DNA of 64,000 nt from Liopterus haemorrhoidalis (lineage: Eukaryota; Arthropoda; Insecta; Coleoptera; Dytiscidae), in contig OZ020622.1 of assembly GCA_963971575.1 (NCBI GenBank), positions 13,244,279 to 13,308,278 of the forward strand. The letters run 5' to 3'. The translations under genes and the position numbers were made by a program. The stretch's first letter is position 1; each line of letters starts with the position of its first letter. Positions 1 to 10,654 of the stretch are shown here, piece after piece. The notes under the pieces are model-generated. The model made no database searches and was not told where the DNA came from. It saw nothing but the letters and a program-made list of their open reading frames with translations.

Positions 1-59
1 AATGTAGAACACGCTTAATTTAATTTTATAATAATGCTAGGCTTGCTGTATTGCTGTAG

Positions 60-320
60 TTGCGGCTTGTCTATCTTTTTCTGGATAGAGTTCATGGTAA
101 GGATGGGAACAACTTGTTTTTCCTTTGCTTCTGGGCCATTGACTTCCTAGATTTTCGGGTCGTTTGTGACGAACAGCCGAAGAAGTTTATTTCTCCAATT
201 GATTGGCAACCTAGTAGCTTTGACCTCAATATCCTCTACTACAAAGTTTGTTCCGTGCTTCGGGACATGGCTTACAATAAAAAAAACCGTAAACTGCTAG
301 TCTGGAGCGCTTCTTGGTGA
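60..320 (+). other. Unassigned open frame of 86 codons, possibly an exon or a relic
   Basis: An open frame preceded by a plausible acceptor (TTGCTGTAG ending at 59) and ending close to GGTGAAG, which could be a donor. The translation is rich in F, L and D (for example FLDRVHGKDGNN and PIDWQPSSFDLN). I recognise no domain. It lies next to a mariner element and could be part of an older repeat. There is no ATG at its start, so if real it is an internal exon. Low confidence. Confidence 0.15.
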
Positions 321-481
321 AGACAGAGCAGAATTTTTATCCTATCGTCTTTTCTCTCGAACACCTTCGAGAATAATGTTCTCGGTATTTCTTTATCAGT
401 TTATTTCTAGCCTCTTAGGCCTCCGACATCCCGATCGGTAGAAAAATGTACGAGATGATGGAGAATTCATGGGCAATTTTA

Positions 482-1779
482 CGAGGGTTGCCTTTTATGT
501 TTTTACAAACGACCACTAGATGGCAATATTGAAATGTGTCATTACTATATTGGTAATATTAGACATTTGTTATTGTGAAATCAGTGGTAGCTTATAAATT
601 GACATAGTAATTTGTTGATAGTAAGCGTTTAAAAAAATCAAGTTTGTGAAAAAAGGGATATTACTCGTGAAGATTTTCGTTGGATGATTTTTTACGATTT
701 CAGTAAAGGCCTAACTTAACAACAATACATAGATTCGCTTCGTTCAACTTTTAGTAATGAAGCACTATCAGAAAAGACTGTTTACAATTGGTTTGCAGAA
801 TTTCGTCGTGGTCGTGCGTCCGTCAGTGATGAATCTCGTGAAGGTCGACCAAAATCGGTTGTGATTCAAAAAAACATCGATGCTGTGTTCAAAATGATTG
901 AAGATGATCAGTATGTGACTTACCGTTAGATAGAGGCATCCTTTGGCGTATAGCAGACTGCAATGCATTCGATTTTGCATGAACATTTAGCTGTGAAAAA
1001 GATCTGTTCCCGATGGAGTCCGCATAAATTGACCGAAGCTCAAAAAATGCTCCTATTGATTGGTGTAAGGGAATGTTAAAAGAATTCAACAAGGGCACTG
1101 CAAAATCCGTATACAACATCGTTACAAGTGACTAAACTTGGATTTATTCATGTGAACCGGAAACTAAGCAACAACCCACTGTTTGGGTCTTCCAGGATAA
1201 ACCGAAACCCACAAAAGTTGTTCATTCACGAAGCACTTCCAAGAAAATGATCGCTTGTTTCTTTGGTTATACTGGACAGGTCGCAACCATTCCTTTAGAG
1301 GATCGACGATCGTAGAACAGTTAATGCTGAATGGTATCGAATAATTTGTTTGCCAAAAGTCATCGTCAAAATCAGAAAAAAACAACCAAAAACTTCGTAT
1401 CATTATTCATCATGCCAATGCAAGCTCCCACACAGCACGTCAAACAATTGATTATTTGAAGGAGAAAAACATCGAATTAATGCCTCGTTGCCCGTATTCA
1501 CTTAATTTATCCCCTAACGACTTTTTTTTGTTCCCCAATGTCAAACAAAAAATGCGTGGACAGTGATTTTCATCACCTCAAGAAGCTGTTGAAGCCTTCG
1601 AAATCTATGTTTTTGAGATACCAACTTCAGAGTGGAAAAAAATGTTTCGAGAATTGGTTTGAACGCATGCAGAAGTATATAAATCTTAAAGGCGAATATT
1701 TTGAAAAACAATAAAACAGTTTCTTCAAAACAAAAAATTTCTTTCTTAGTTTTTGTAAAAACTTAAAAGGTAGCCCTCG
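482..1779 (+). mobile_element. Full-length but decayed mariner element (D,D34D type, family 1)
   Basis: Both termini are present. The left end reads CGAGGGTTGCCTTTTATG and the right end, on the other strand, CGAGGGCTACCTTTTAAG; each continues into a TTTTTACAAA-like stretch, giving terminal inverted repeats of about 30 bp. TA dinucleotides at 480-481 and 1780-1781 are the expected duplication. The length of about 1.3 kb is normal for mariner. Relatives in this window lie at 6051-7427, 14738-15993 and 48641-49124, with solo ends at 4973-5009 and 45724-45756. This is the most complete but most mutated copy. Confidence 0.93.
654..1714 (+). pseudogene. Mariner transposase pseudogene
   Basis: Encodes the relic of a DDE transposase that would cut and paste the element at TA sites. 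Recognisable blocks in order are the N-terminal helix-turn-helix region (FYDFSKGLT, then EKTVYNWFAEFRRGRASVSD), the second catalytic Asp region (a decayed version of HHDNASSHTARQT) and SPNDFFL with the third Asp. The start codon is mutated (AGG for ATG at 654). Several in-frame stops are visible: TAA after GGCCTAACT, TAG after TACCGT, TAG in GTATAGCAG, and TAA just after the position of the first catalytic Asp. Frameshifts occur further on. It cannot make an active protein. Confidence 0.9.
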
Positions 1780-1840
1780 TAGTAGTCTTCGAATTAATAT
1801 AAATAACAATTTTATAATGTTAAATATCCCAAACTCTTTT

Positions 1841-2696
1841 TAGGGTTTTGTAGGTATGACCAAAAAACCCTTATACCGTCATTTTGTCGTCTGTCTGTCT
1901 GTCTGTCTGTCTGTTCGGCACATAGGAAAAATACTAAAATATCTAAAAAACATACCCCCCTAAAAATATAAACAAATATGTGCTCATCGAACACAAAAAT
2001 ATTTTTTTTTAATTCTGAGTAGGGTATCAAATGAAAGCCCTTAGTACGTGGATTAACGATCAAATTTTTATTTTTGCAAAATAAATTATTTTGATGCGAT
2101 TTTTGCCAAAATTGTGCAAAAAAATTTTTGTCCCACACCCTGTAGCCCAGATGATTTAAACTAAAAATCTAAAAAAATTCTAAGTTATGTATATTGGTGT
2201 GAACCGAAATAGTACAACAGGAATTTTTGATCAGATTATGTTTTCGGAAAATAACGCATTTTTTGTGGTTTTTGGTTCACAAAGTACAAAAGTTATACCA
2301 ATGTAAGACACTCACATGCAAGGCGTGCGATAGCGTAATGGTTAGAGCACTGGTGTCGTAAGGTAAAATGCGCTGGAAACGAAGGGTTTCGAGTTCACTC
2401 CGTAGTGAATTTTATTTTTTCTGTTTTTTTTGCTTTTTTATTATGTCGTAATTATTTTGTCAAAATTCTAGTTATATTTTGACAAATGTTGCATTTAATT
2501 TTTAAGAGCGTAAATTTAATAACCAGTCTTATTATATGATTAACAGACGATAAATTATTTTAAAAATATCGTTCATTTTGCTGTGATTACTACAAAGTAA
2601 AATTTGTCCTACACACTCAGCATGCCGCCTTCACTTATTATATACCTGCGAAAACCTGAAATGTGTGAATATTCACACTTCATATCAATTTTTTAT
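1841..2696 (+). mobile_element. Family A repeat, copy 1 ((TCTG)n-bearing, tRNA-like cassette)
   Basis: Starts with a stem-loop (AGGGTTTTGTAGGTATGACC then AAAAAACCCT) followed by a (TCTG)n tract at about 1887-1914. It ends with TACCTGCGAAAACCTG and a near-palindrome (ATGTGTGAATATTCACAC). The start and the reverse complement of the end share AGGGTTT-G-AGGTA, so short terminal inverted repeats are likely. Other copies lie at 4064-4972, 29745-30785, 33003-34386 and 38346-39005. No coding capacity is visible, so the family is probably non-autonomous. Its superfamily is unknown to me. Confidence 0.7.
2323..2410 (+). other. tRNA-like cassette in family A copy 1
   Basis: Contains an A-box-like block (TAGCGTAATGGTTAGAGCA) and a weaker B-box-like block (GGTTTCGAGTTCACTCC), which together resemble an internal RNA polymerase III promoter. 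I see no convincing 7-bp acceptor stem, so the cassette is degenerate. The flanking family A sequence is conserved in other copies, but this cassette is not. Confidence 0.5.
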
Positions 2697-3135
2697 TTTA
2701 CTATTTAATTTTTCTTTTCCTCTCCCATCCAATTTGCACCATCTTTTAACCATTTAGACAAAATGACGTAACCCCATTATCATATTTAAAAATAGCGTGT
2801 ATATGCTGCTGTTAAAGAGAAGCTAAAGGGTGAAACTGAACATATAAGCTTCAGTATGTTTCTTCACAAAGAGTCGCATTTACATGAGATGTTGCAGAAA
2901 TTACACTAGCTGGCAACTAACCAAACGATCCAACTTCTTACGAAGCTTTGTTTCTTTGTGCATTCTACAATTGCAATTTAGTAAAGCCTAGCAAACTGAT
3001 CGTAGATATATATGATTTAAACCTAAAGCACACTTGCACTTTATTATTAATACAGATCATTTATTAGGATTAGTAATATTTAAGCTATCAACAAGCATTA
3101 TGCTTTGCACATCAAGAATTTTGAGACCTGCTTAA
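2697..3135. other. AT-rich stretch, nothing recognised
   Basis: About 440 bases between family A copy 1 and a MITE. I see no coding frame with family resemblance, no terminal repeats and no RNA gene. Confidence 0.5.
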
Positions 3136-3737
3136 TACCCTTTTCACACTAGAACTTTAAAACGAGTGAACTTAAAGTTCACCGATGTTTAACATCGGTA
3201 TGCTTTCACACTTGATGTTTAAATCTCTGGTGCTGTCATCAGCTACAGTAATTTTGTCCTTAAGTTACCGTCATGAAATTACCAGTTTTGAACTGTCGCC
3301 GCCGACGCACATTTTGAATTATTATAAACAAATATGGATATTTCATTTCATTCTACAATAAAGACACTACAATAAAGAATATATTACACCTGTATTAACA
3401 TGTAAGTCGATACATTTTATCTAAATTATTGTAACTCTGTATTTTATTAAACACATTATTAAAATAAATAATTTTATTATAACAATAAGTATAAACTTCT
3501 TATAACGTCGATATAATACAGTATTCTTGTATATGATAAAATAAAATGTTGACTGCATAAATTCAAGGAGTATTTTTTTATAATAGAAATTAAGCTGGCA
3601 ATGCGGACGAAGTTTAAGACGCAGATCTCTGTCTTAAACATCGCTTGTATTTAGACGAGGCCATACGGTTTCACATTAGCGTTTAAAAACACATTCACTT
3701 TAACATCCGATCTTAAAGTTCTAGTGTGAAAAGGGTA
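3136..3737. mobile_element. MITE with 25-bp terminal repeats, PIF/Harbinger-like
   Basis: The ends read TACCCTTTTCACACTAGAAC and, on the opposite strand, the same word running on into TTTAA; about 25 bp of terminal repeat match. TAA flanks both sides (3133-3135 and 3738-3740), the 3-bp target duplication usual for PIF/Harbinger. The 602-bp interior has no coding frame. A TA duplication (Tc1/mariner type) is the alternative reading, because the flanking bases allow both. Confidence 0.75.
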
Positions 3738-3787
3738 TAAGGGCACACAACCGTACATTTTCTTATACAAAATTAACAATCTACATT

Positions 3788-4060
3788 CAGAGCCGTAGCA
3801 ATGTTTTTGGCGCCCTTGGCAAATTAATGAAATTAACTTGAAATAGCCCGTTTTTATATTTTTTCATTTTATTTACGGAGGGTATAATTTTTATTAAATC
3901 GACAGGTGAAACTAATGGCCTAAAAAAAGGTCCCCATTTCCAAAATACAAGTGATGAGCAAAAAAAAGGCCTCACTTATAAAATACAACTGACGATAAAA
4001 AAAAAAGTCCTCACTCCCAAAATATACCAGTGATGAGCAAAACAAAAAAAAGGTCCTCAT
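3788..4060. mobile_element. Truncated hAT-like MITE end with a tandem repeat of about 38 bp
   Basis: Begins CAGAGCCGTAGCAATG and runs through GGCGCCCTTGGC, matching the right end of the complete MITE at 57199-57495 in reverse orientation. After an AT-rich part it has three or four units of a repeat with the core AAAAAAAGGTCCTCAC. Family A copy 2 interrupts it at 4064, so the other end is missing here. The same tandem repeat occurs near 38130-38340, 52150-52290 and 57290-57430. Confidence 0.6.
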
Positions 4061-4063
4061 TTT

Positions 4064-4972
4064 TAGGGTTTTGTAGGTATGACCAAAAAACCCTTATAGC
4101 GTCATTTTGTCGTCTGTTTGTCTGTTCGGTAAAAATTGTAGCCAAACGGCTAAACCTAGAGAGTTGAAATTTGGCATGCTTATACAACTCTTTGATCCGC
4201 ACATAGGAAAAATACTAAAACATCTAAAAAACATATCCCCCTCAAAATATAAACAAATATGTGCTCATTGAAAAAAAAAATATTTTTTTTAAATTCTGAG
4301 TAGGGTGTCAAATGAAAGCCCTTGGTACGTGGATTAACGATCAAATTTTTATTTTTGCAAAATAAATTATTTTGAAGCGACTTTTGCCAAAATTGTGCAA
4401 AAGAAATTTTGTCCCACGCCCTGTAGCCCAGATGGTTTAAACTAAAAATCTGAAAAAATTCTAAGTAATGTAGATTGATGTGAACCGGAATAGTACATAG
4501 TTTTATAACATACTAAACTGTAACGTGTATCTTGGTGCAATGGTTACGGTACTAGCGTTCTGCCCAAGAAAATGAGTTCGAATCCCACGAGAAGAGACAA
4601 TATTATTTTTTATTTATTTTTTTTTTCATTTTTATTTTTTTTAAATTATTTTTTCAAAATTATAGTTATGTTTTGGCAAATATTGCATTTAATTTTTAAA
4701 AGCGTAAATTTAATAACCAGTGGAAATTGTTGAAATTATAATTTAATTCTATATTTGAATGTACGAAATCAAAGGGGAGAAGCTATGACTAAAAACAACC
4801 AATGGAAGCCATAGGCGCAATTTTCAAAATCTTAATGAACCTTGATATATAAAAAAATACTGCACATCTTTAGAATCTTTGGCTTTGGTTTTGGCATCCC
4901 AAATAATCATCATTCACTTACTAAATACCTGCAAAACCCTGAAATGTGTGAAAATTCACACTTCACATCAAT
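4064..4972 (+). mobile_element. Family A repeat, copy 2
   Basis: Same architecture as 1841-2696: terminal stem-loop, short TCTG tract, a conserved body (for example GGCATGCTTATACAACTC and AGGGTGTCAAATGAAAGCCC), a tRNA-like cassette, then a conserved right part ending in the near-palindrome GTGTGAAAATTCACAC. Compared with copies 3 and 4, a segment of body just before the cassette is missing. It inserted into the repeat at 3788-4060. Confidence 0.7.
4526..4599 (+). other. tRNA-like cassette in family A copy 2, 74 nt
   Basis: The ends pair as an acceptor stem (TGTATCTT with AAGAGACA, one mismatch in eight). The A-box-like block is TTGGTGCAATGGTTACGG and the B-box-like block is GAGTTCGAATCCC. 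The length is normal for a tRNA. I could not assign an anticodon with confidence. It is probably a tRNA pseudogene or a transposon-borne Pol III promoter rather than a functional tRNA gene. Confidence 0.55.
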
Positions 4973-5009
4973 TTCTTAGTTTTTGTAAAAACTTAAAAGG
5001 TAGCACTCG
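4973..5009 (+). mobile_element. Solo 3' end of mariner family 1
   Basis: The 37 bases match the last part of the mariner at 482-1779 (TTTTTGTAAAAACTTAAAAG then the ACTCG terminus). No transposase sequence precedes it; the join is directly to the end of family A copy 2. It is either a deletion product or a captured end. Confidence 0.7.
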
Positions 5010-5560
5010 TATACTAGAAGTTCAGTCAAAGAATGTCTTGTAGAATTTTGTTGTCGGTAGAGTATAGTTGTTTCATATTATTGTACGAGTACATACCGTC
5101 GCTCTAAACGTCAAATAACATGAGTTATTATAGTTACGAAATATGACGTCATATCCATGATTGATGCTGGCAGTCTGGTCGATGTTAATATTCTCTTAAC
5201 ATACTGCGGCGAAGCCCTTACAACCGGCAGACAACTACAGGGGTGAACACTCAAAGAGCTTTGATATGCGGACGTGTTTTTGTAACTTTTAAACAAGTAA
5301 TTCTGAATTTCTAATGCTTGGGGGTTGTACTGCTATTCTGACGCAATGACGTAAGAATTTTAAAGGAATAAGGAAATACAAAACACCAAGCCTTGAAGGA
5401 AAAGGATATTGCTAACAAAATAATGTTTACTTAAAGTATAGGGGCAATAACCTCGGTTGCTGTACACCAAAAAAATAGGACATGAAAGAGGACATGAGAA
5501 AAGAAAATACATCAGTATCGTTTTGTGGCAGTTTCGTTTATGTGTAATAATTAAAGTTGT
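5010..5560. other. No recognised feature
   Basis: A stretch with somewhat higher GC around 5100-5250 (for example GGTCGATGTTAATATTCTC). I see no coding frame I can support and no repeat ends. Confidence 0.4.
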
Positions 5561-6015
5561 GACTATTTGACTTAAAGTATTTGAAAAAGTATTTCAATTA
5601 CTTTCTGGTATTTTAAACATTGTATTTCAAATACTTCAAAAAAATGCTCTTAGTATTTGGAACTGCAAATACTTTCTCCGTGGTATTTGTATTTGATATT
5701 TGTGGTCTGAAAATTGCTGCTTGAAATACTTTAGAATTATTTCAAATATTTCCTAGTATTTCAAATATTTTACCAGTATTTCAAATATTTTCCTTGTATT
5801 TCAAATATTTCCTTCGTAAATATTTCCTAATATTTCAAATAGTTTCCTAGTATTTCAAATATTACCTCATTATTTTAAATATTACCCTAATATATATTTA
5901 AAATATTTCCCTATTATTCCAAACATTTCCCGAGAACATATTTCAAATATTTCGTAGTATTTCAAATAATTCCCTACTATTTAAAATTTCAAATATTTCC
6001 ATAGCATTTTTGAAA
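5560..6015. repeat. Degenerate minisatellite built on TATTTCAAATATTTCC
   Basis: About 450 bases are dominated by variants of a 15-18 bp word (TTTCCTAGTATTTCAAATAT and close forms). The AAATATTT core is itself a short palindrome. The copies are diverged, which suggests an old array. It borders the inverted mariner composite at 6051. Confidence 0.7.
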
Positions 6016-6050
6016 TTGTTTATAATAATAAAAAAATCTTTTGTTGTAGA

Positions 6051-7427
6051 CGAGCCCACCTTTTAAGTTTTTGCAAAAAATAAGAAAGATTTTTTTTTTT
6101 TTTTTTTATCAAACTGTTTTATTGCTTTTCCAAATATTCGCCTTTAAGATTTATATACTTTTGCATGTGTTCAAAACAATTATCTAAACATTTTTTCCAC
6201 TCTGAAGTTGGTATCTCAAAAACATGGTTTTCGAAGGCTTCAACAGCTTCTTGAGGTGATGAAAATCGCTCTGCAGGTATTTTTTGTTTGACATTGGGGA
6301 ACACTGGGAGCAATGAGACATTAATTCGATGTTTTTCTCCTTCAAATAATCAATTGTTTGACGTGCTGTGTGGGAGCTTGCATTGTCATGATGAAGAACG
6401 ATGTTTTTGGTTTTTTTTTTTGATTTTGTCGATGACTTCTGACAAACACATTTTTGTATACCATTCAGCATTAACTGTTCTCCGATCCTCTAAAGGAATT
6501 GTTGCGACATATCTCCAACCGGAGAAACAAGCGATCATTTCAAACAATTTGTTTGCCAGAAATAATCGACAAAATCAGAAAAAACAACCAAAAACCTAGC
6601 AGCATTCTTCATCATGACAATGCAAGCTCCTACACAGCACGTCAAACAATTGATTATTTGAAGGAGAAAAACATCGAATTAATGTCTCATTGTCCGTATT
6701 CACCTGATTTATCCCCTAACAACTTTTTTTTGTTCTCTAATGTCCAAACAAAAAATGCGTGGACAGCGATTTTCATCACCTCAAGAAGCTGTTGAAAGCA
6801 GGGCTTCGAACCGTTATTTTTTTCGTTTCGGTTTTCGTTCCGGCAAAAATAACGTTTTTCTTTTCGGTTTTCGGTTCAATTCCGAGTGATAAATTTTTAA
6901 TTGCTTTTATTTGTATTAGAAATTTATTTTCTATTATAATTTAGAACACTTTATTCCTTATTTTGTGATAATCATACCAAGGTAGCTGCCAGGGAGGGTC
7001 TGGGCGTTCACCCCCCCCCCCCTCCATCGAAATAATAAAAGCGCTTTTTTTACTTATTAAATTACGAATTACGATTTTTTTCTGCTCATCAGTTTAAGAA
7101 ATAATCTTAAATAAAATGTATTTTATATTCACTCACATAAACATTATCTGAACCGAAATAAACCGATATTTTTTTTCGGTTCAGTTCCGGTTTTCCTTCC
7201 GACAAAAATAACGGTTTTTTTCGGTTTTCGGTTCAGTTCCGGTACAAAGCCCTGGTTGAAACCTTCGAAAACCATGTTTTTTAGATACCCACTTCAGAGT
7301 GGATAAATTTTTTCGAGAATTGGTTTGAACGCATGCAAGGCGAATATTTTGAAAAGCTACAAAACAGAATGTTCCAAAAAAAAAAAATCTTTCTTAGTTT
7401 TTGTAAAAACTTAAAAGGTAGCCCTCG
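6051..7427. mobile_element. Inverted mariner composite: two 3' halves arranged head to head
   Basis: The left part (6051 to about 6540) is the 3' half of mariner family 1 on the minus strand, starting at its 3' terminus CGAGCCCACCTTTTAAG. The right part (about 6546-7427) is the 3' half on the plus strand, running to GTAGCCCTCG. Both outer ends are therefore 3' termini and the 5' TIR is absent. The arms can pair over roughly 400 bases, with a loop of about 85 bases (6462-6545). A hAT MITE (6799-7254) later landed in the right arm. Both half transposases are decayed. Confidence 0.8.
6799..7254. mobile_element. hAT MITE of the CAGGGCTTCGAACCG family, copy 1
   Basis: The ends are CAGGGCTTCGAACCG and CCGGTACAAAGCCCTG. 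The flanks are GTTGAAAG and GTTGAAAC, an 8-bp target duplication with one mismatch, inside the right arm of the mariner composite. Subterminal sequence repeats TTTCGGTTTTCGG words. A poly-C run lies near 7011. Related copies are at 25720-26181 and 53179-53587. Confidence 0.88.
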
Positions 7428-7828
7428 TATCTACAATTTAGGCACGAACCGTATGTATGTATTTAAATAAATAAAAAATAATAAATGTCTAGGTTAAATT
7501 TTGATTCTCAAAATATATATTTAAATTTATATCCTTATCATTTTCCCATTAAAATTACACCCACATTCCAAATCTAATCTATTCAGCGGGGTAAAAAGTA
7601 ATTTATCATTAAATAATGAAATTACTCTGTCCTTCACCTCTGGTTATTCTGTGCAGTCCTGGCGTGAGAGCTTCGTAGGGGACGTGCGTGAGTATGTGTG
7701 GTTTTTGGAATACTTGCGAAGATGTATGTGCGGTAAGAACAAACGCGAATGGCTGTAATTTTACTCATGTGTTAAAACTGAAAAGATGCGCTTAACATTT
7801 CCACACTTTATCGATTATATTTATTTAA
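7428..7828. other. No recognised feature
   Basis: AT-rich sequence with a short GC-richer patch near 7650-7730. I found no family resemblance. Confidence 0.4.
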
Positions 7829-8076
7829 AAAAATCAGCTGTGGCCACCACAGGACCGACCGCCATCATAAAGAACTTGTTTAATTTACCATATGCTGCTG
7901 TATCAAAAAATGTCTCAAATAAAAGTTGTTAGTTATTGCTTTTATAGCAACTGCCATTATAAAGTACTTATGTAAATTACATTCTAGCAGCAGAGTAGAA
8001 ATAACTTGGCCTAATATTTTCTAACAGAGATATTATTTATCATGACCATGGAAACGTTACATTTAAGTATGAAAAA
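7829..8076 (-). mobile_element. Family B repeat, right-end fragment
   Basis: Carries CAGCTGTGGCCACCACAGG followed by ACCGACCGCCATCATAAAG and later TCTAGCAGCAGAGTAG. The same blocks recur at 9633-9748, 46787-46905 (reverse) and 59450-59580. A LINE inserted at its edge: the 12-bp word AAGTATGAAAAA at 8065-8076 is repeated after the LINE at 9621-9632. Confidence 0.7.
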
Positions 8077-9620
8077 CAGAAGTCGAGAAACGTATAAATA
8101 TATTAAGAGCTATAGCACATTCCTGGTGGGGAGCCAATCCGAACATAATTCTTATGTTTTATAGATCTTATATTCGATCTAAAATTGATTATGGTTCTAT
8201 TTTTTATTCTTCGTCTTCTTTTACGAATCTTAAGAAAATAGATAGACTGCAATTTAAATCGCTAAGGACTTGCTTAGGGGCAATGAAATCGACTCCAATT
8301 AGATCTCTTTTGGCTGAAACGTGTGAATTTCCGTTATTCTATCGAAGGAAAAAATTGGGTTATAATTTTATTACTAAAAAATTATACTTTGACTATAAGT
8401 CTATGGATTTGGTAAAATGGCTATACATTCAGGACATCTCATCATCTAAAGGTCTGACTCACAAACCTCCGGACTACATATTTTCATTTGGAAAAATTAT
8501 GGAACTCTCCAAATATATAATATTCGATAACTCATGTCCATTATTTAAAGTTCCTTACGAAAATAATTATCATGACGTTAATATCATCATTCCACCTTTT
8601 ACCGGCAATGTAATTGTAGATAAAGAGATTTTTAAAGAGCAGTTGCAAAAAAATGCATCAAATTATATATGTATTTATACAGATGGGTCTAAATATCATG
8701 AGAATAACATGGTAGGAGCAGCTTTCTATTGTCATTTCTTAAAATTCGGTAAAAAATTTACTTTACCAAATTATTATTCAACATTTTCAGCTGAATTGTA
8801 TGCAATAGAACAAGCATTAAATTTCATTATAGATTACAACAATCCTGAATTAAAATTTATTATTATAAGTGATTGTCTAAGTGCATTACAATCTTTAAAA
8901 AATTCTAAAAAATTCCCTTTTCATTTTAATATTCAAAGAATAATGCACCTTTTAAAAGATATAAGTGAAGTAAAACTTATTTGGATTAAATCACACCAGG
9001 GCATTTCATACGGGAATGACATAGCAGATAAACTAGCCAAAGTGGCAGCAAAATCACCTACAGTAGAAATCACCGATGTAATACCTCATTATGATTTTAA
9101 AAGTACCGTATATAAGAACTTGAATGCAGAATGGGCACAAGAGTGGCAAGAAGACAGAGGAAAATTTTATGGACAAATAGAAAACAGTCTACCGAAGAAA
9201 CCCTGGTTTCACGCTTGTGGAGAAAAAAGAAATGTAATCACAACTATGTGTAGGATAAGATTTGGCCATGCATTTTATCCACAACATTTATATAAAATTG
9301 GTGTAATTAAGTCACCGTACTGCCCCTGCGACAATGAAACTATTGGGACCCTAGATCACATTTTTTTCCATTGCCCAAATTTTAGTAATCAAAGAAAAGA
9401 TCTTATTATGGAACTGGAAAAATTAATCTAAATCCACCGCATTCTATTATAAATTTATTAAAACATTACAAATCATATATATTTTTGGTCAAATTTATTA
9501 TCAATTCAAATTTAAAAATGTAATTAATTATAATTGTACATATATTATATAAAATTTGTAGCTGGCTAATATGGTCGAAAGACCAACGGCCAATAAAACA
9601 ATAAATAAAAAAAAAAAAAA
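8077..9620 (+). mobile_element. 5'-truncated non-LTR retrotransposon (I/jockey-like, with RNase H)
   Basis: A LINE insertion defined by a 12-bp target duplication (AAGTATGAAAAA) and a 3' poly(A) tract of about 15 bases after CAATAAAACAATAAAT. Only the end of the reverse transcriptase region, the RNase H domain and the C-terminal part remain, which is usual for incomplete target-primed reverse transcription. The long open frame and clean duplication suggest a recent insertion. Related fragments lie at 18479-18735 and 23557-23785. Confidence 0.93.
8079..9523 (+). pseudogene. LINE ORF2 C-terminal part: RT thumb, RNase H, Cys/His motif
   Basis: The frame is open from the truncation point at 8079 to 9431. 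Counting from the ATG at 8154, the RNase H domain spans about residues 168-300. Its catalytic set is visible: D177 in YTDGS, E214 in SAELYAIEQAL, D240 in ISDCLSALQ and D292 in GNDIADKLA, with H281 in WIKSHQG. A Cys/His cluster follows (SPYCPCD, then DHIFFHCP). A single-base frameshift near 9424 ends the frame early; read in the next frame, the protein continues to a TAA at 9521-9523. RNase H would degrade the RNA strand during insertion. Without the polymerase core this copy cannot move itself. Confidence 0.88.
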
Positions 9621-9632
9621 AAGTATGAAAAA

Positions 9633-10088
9633 ATCAGCTGTGGCCACCACAGGACCGACCGCCATCATAAAGTACTTGTATAAAATATATTCTAGCAGCA
9701 GAGTAGAAATAACTTGACCCAATATTTTCTAACAGAGATATTATTTAGACACCGACCGCCAACATACATAAGGGAGGTATTGTGATCATACCGATTTTGA
9801 CATTTCGAGATTTCGATTGATCTCCACGAATTGAGGTCCCTACATTTTGACTATTTTTAGCATGATGTCTGTCGGTCTGTCTGTCCGTCTGTCTGTCTTC
9901 CGTCTGTCTGTGTACACGTGCAGATCAAATTCGGCTGAAAGGATTTTTATGAAACTTCATATTTAATCTTCTGCTATCAATGGCACGAGTTAATCAACTT
10001 TTGGTAAAAATCGGTTGACTAAAAATGGGAGTTTACTCGTGTCGATTTTAAGATTTTTGTGAATATTCCACAACAGAAAAATATTTCG
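9633..10088. mobile_element. Family B repeat: right-end piece joined to left-end piece
   Basis: Bases 9633-9748 repeat the right-end block of family B (CAGCTGTGGCCACCACAGG). At about 9749 the sequence switches to the left-end block ACCGACCGCCAACATACATA, a (TCTG)n tract at about 9868-9914, then TGTACACGTGCAG and CGGTTGACTAAAAATGGG. The left-end block matches 45815-46200 closely. Both ends share CCGACCGCCA-CATA, a likely terminal inverted repeat. No coding frame is present. Confidence 0.65.
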
Positions 10089-10237
10089 AAAAAAAATATT
10101 TTTTTTATGGCCTTTGCTGCTTTGGCAATTAGCCAGGACAATTATTATTTGTGATAAATTCCATGCCTGAACGGGATTCGAACCCGAGACCTTAGCAACG
10201 CAGAGCACATGTGTTACCACTATGCTACGCCGGTAGG
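10089..10237 (-). mobile_element. tRNA-derived SINE, copy 1
   Basis: On the minus strand it reads GCCTACCGGCGTAGCATAG and GTGGTAACACATGTG (A box), GGTCTCGGGTTCGAATCCC (B box), then a body containing TTGTCCTGGCTAATTGCC and AAAGGCCATAAAA before an A-rich tail. Copies of the same head and tail lie at 15995-16125, 33450-33598 and 55811-55890 (head only), with a tail fragment near 18425-18470. It would be transcribed by Pol III and moved by a LINE. Confidence 0.85.
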
Positions 10238-10646
10238 CACCCTCTTATTTATCAGTTCTTCCATGAACGAATCTTCCTCGCCTACGTTGTTAGTAGGTGT
10301 CCAATTTATTGTTCCCTAGGTCATCTATCACTTTTGGTGTATACTACTTTAATACCCATACTACTTTAATCTATTTATTATTGTAAAACAATGAAATTGT
10401 TATTATAAGAATAAAATATATATATTTTTTTTTTACGTTTTATAGAAAATATATTCATCTTTTTCAATTTCAGAAACGTATTTCTCACTATTACTGTGAT
10501 ATTTGATATATAACTACATATTTCATTACTATAAATCATTTATTCCTTTTTGATATATTGAAAACAAAAATCTAAAGTAATTCAAACAATAGGTTGAATC
10601 ACAACGCATAATACTATAATAAAATAACTAAGCACTACACACTACA
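10238..10646. other. AT-rich stretch, nothing recognised
   Basis: No coding frame, terminal repeats or RNA gene seen between the SINE and the hAT target duplication. Confidence 0.4.
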
Positions 10647-10654
10647 CTCTACAG

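Noticed and set aside
1880..1915. CRISPR-like array because of short repeats
   Set aside because: Eukaryotic context; these are tetranucleotide tracts and MITE subterminal repeats without spacers.
1841..2696. Family A as a Helitron because of terminal stem-loops
   Set aside because: The 3' end lacks CTRR after the hairpin and the two ends share an inverted word, which Helitrons do not need. Superfamily left open.
8154..9431. Long open frame as a host gene
   Set aside because: It has RNase H and Cys/His motifs of LINE ORF2, a 3' poly(A) run and a 12-bp target duplication, so it is a retrotransposon fragment.
10150..10220. Genuine tRNA genes at the SINE heads (also 16010, 33530, 55820)
   Set aside because: A and B boxes are present, but each head is followed by the same SINE body or its remnant and the acceptor stem is not closed.
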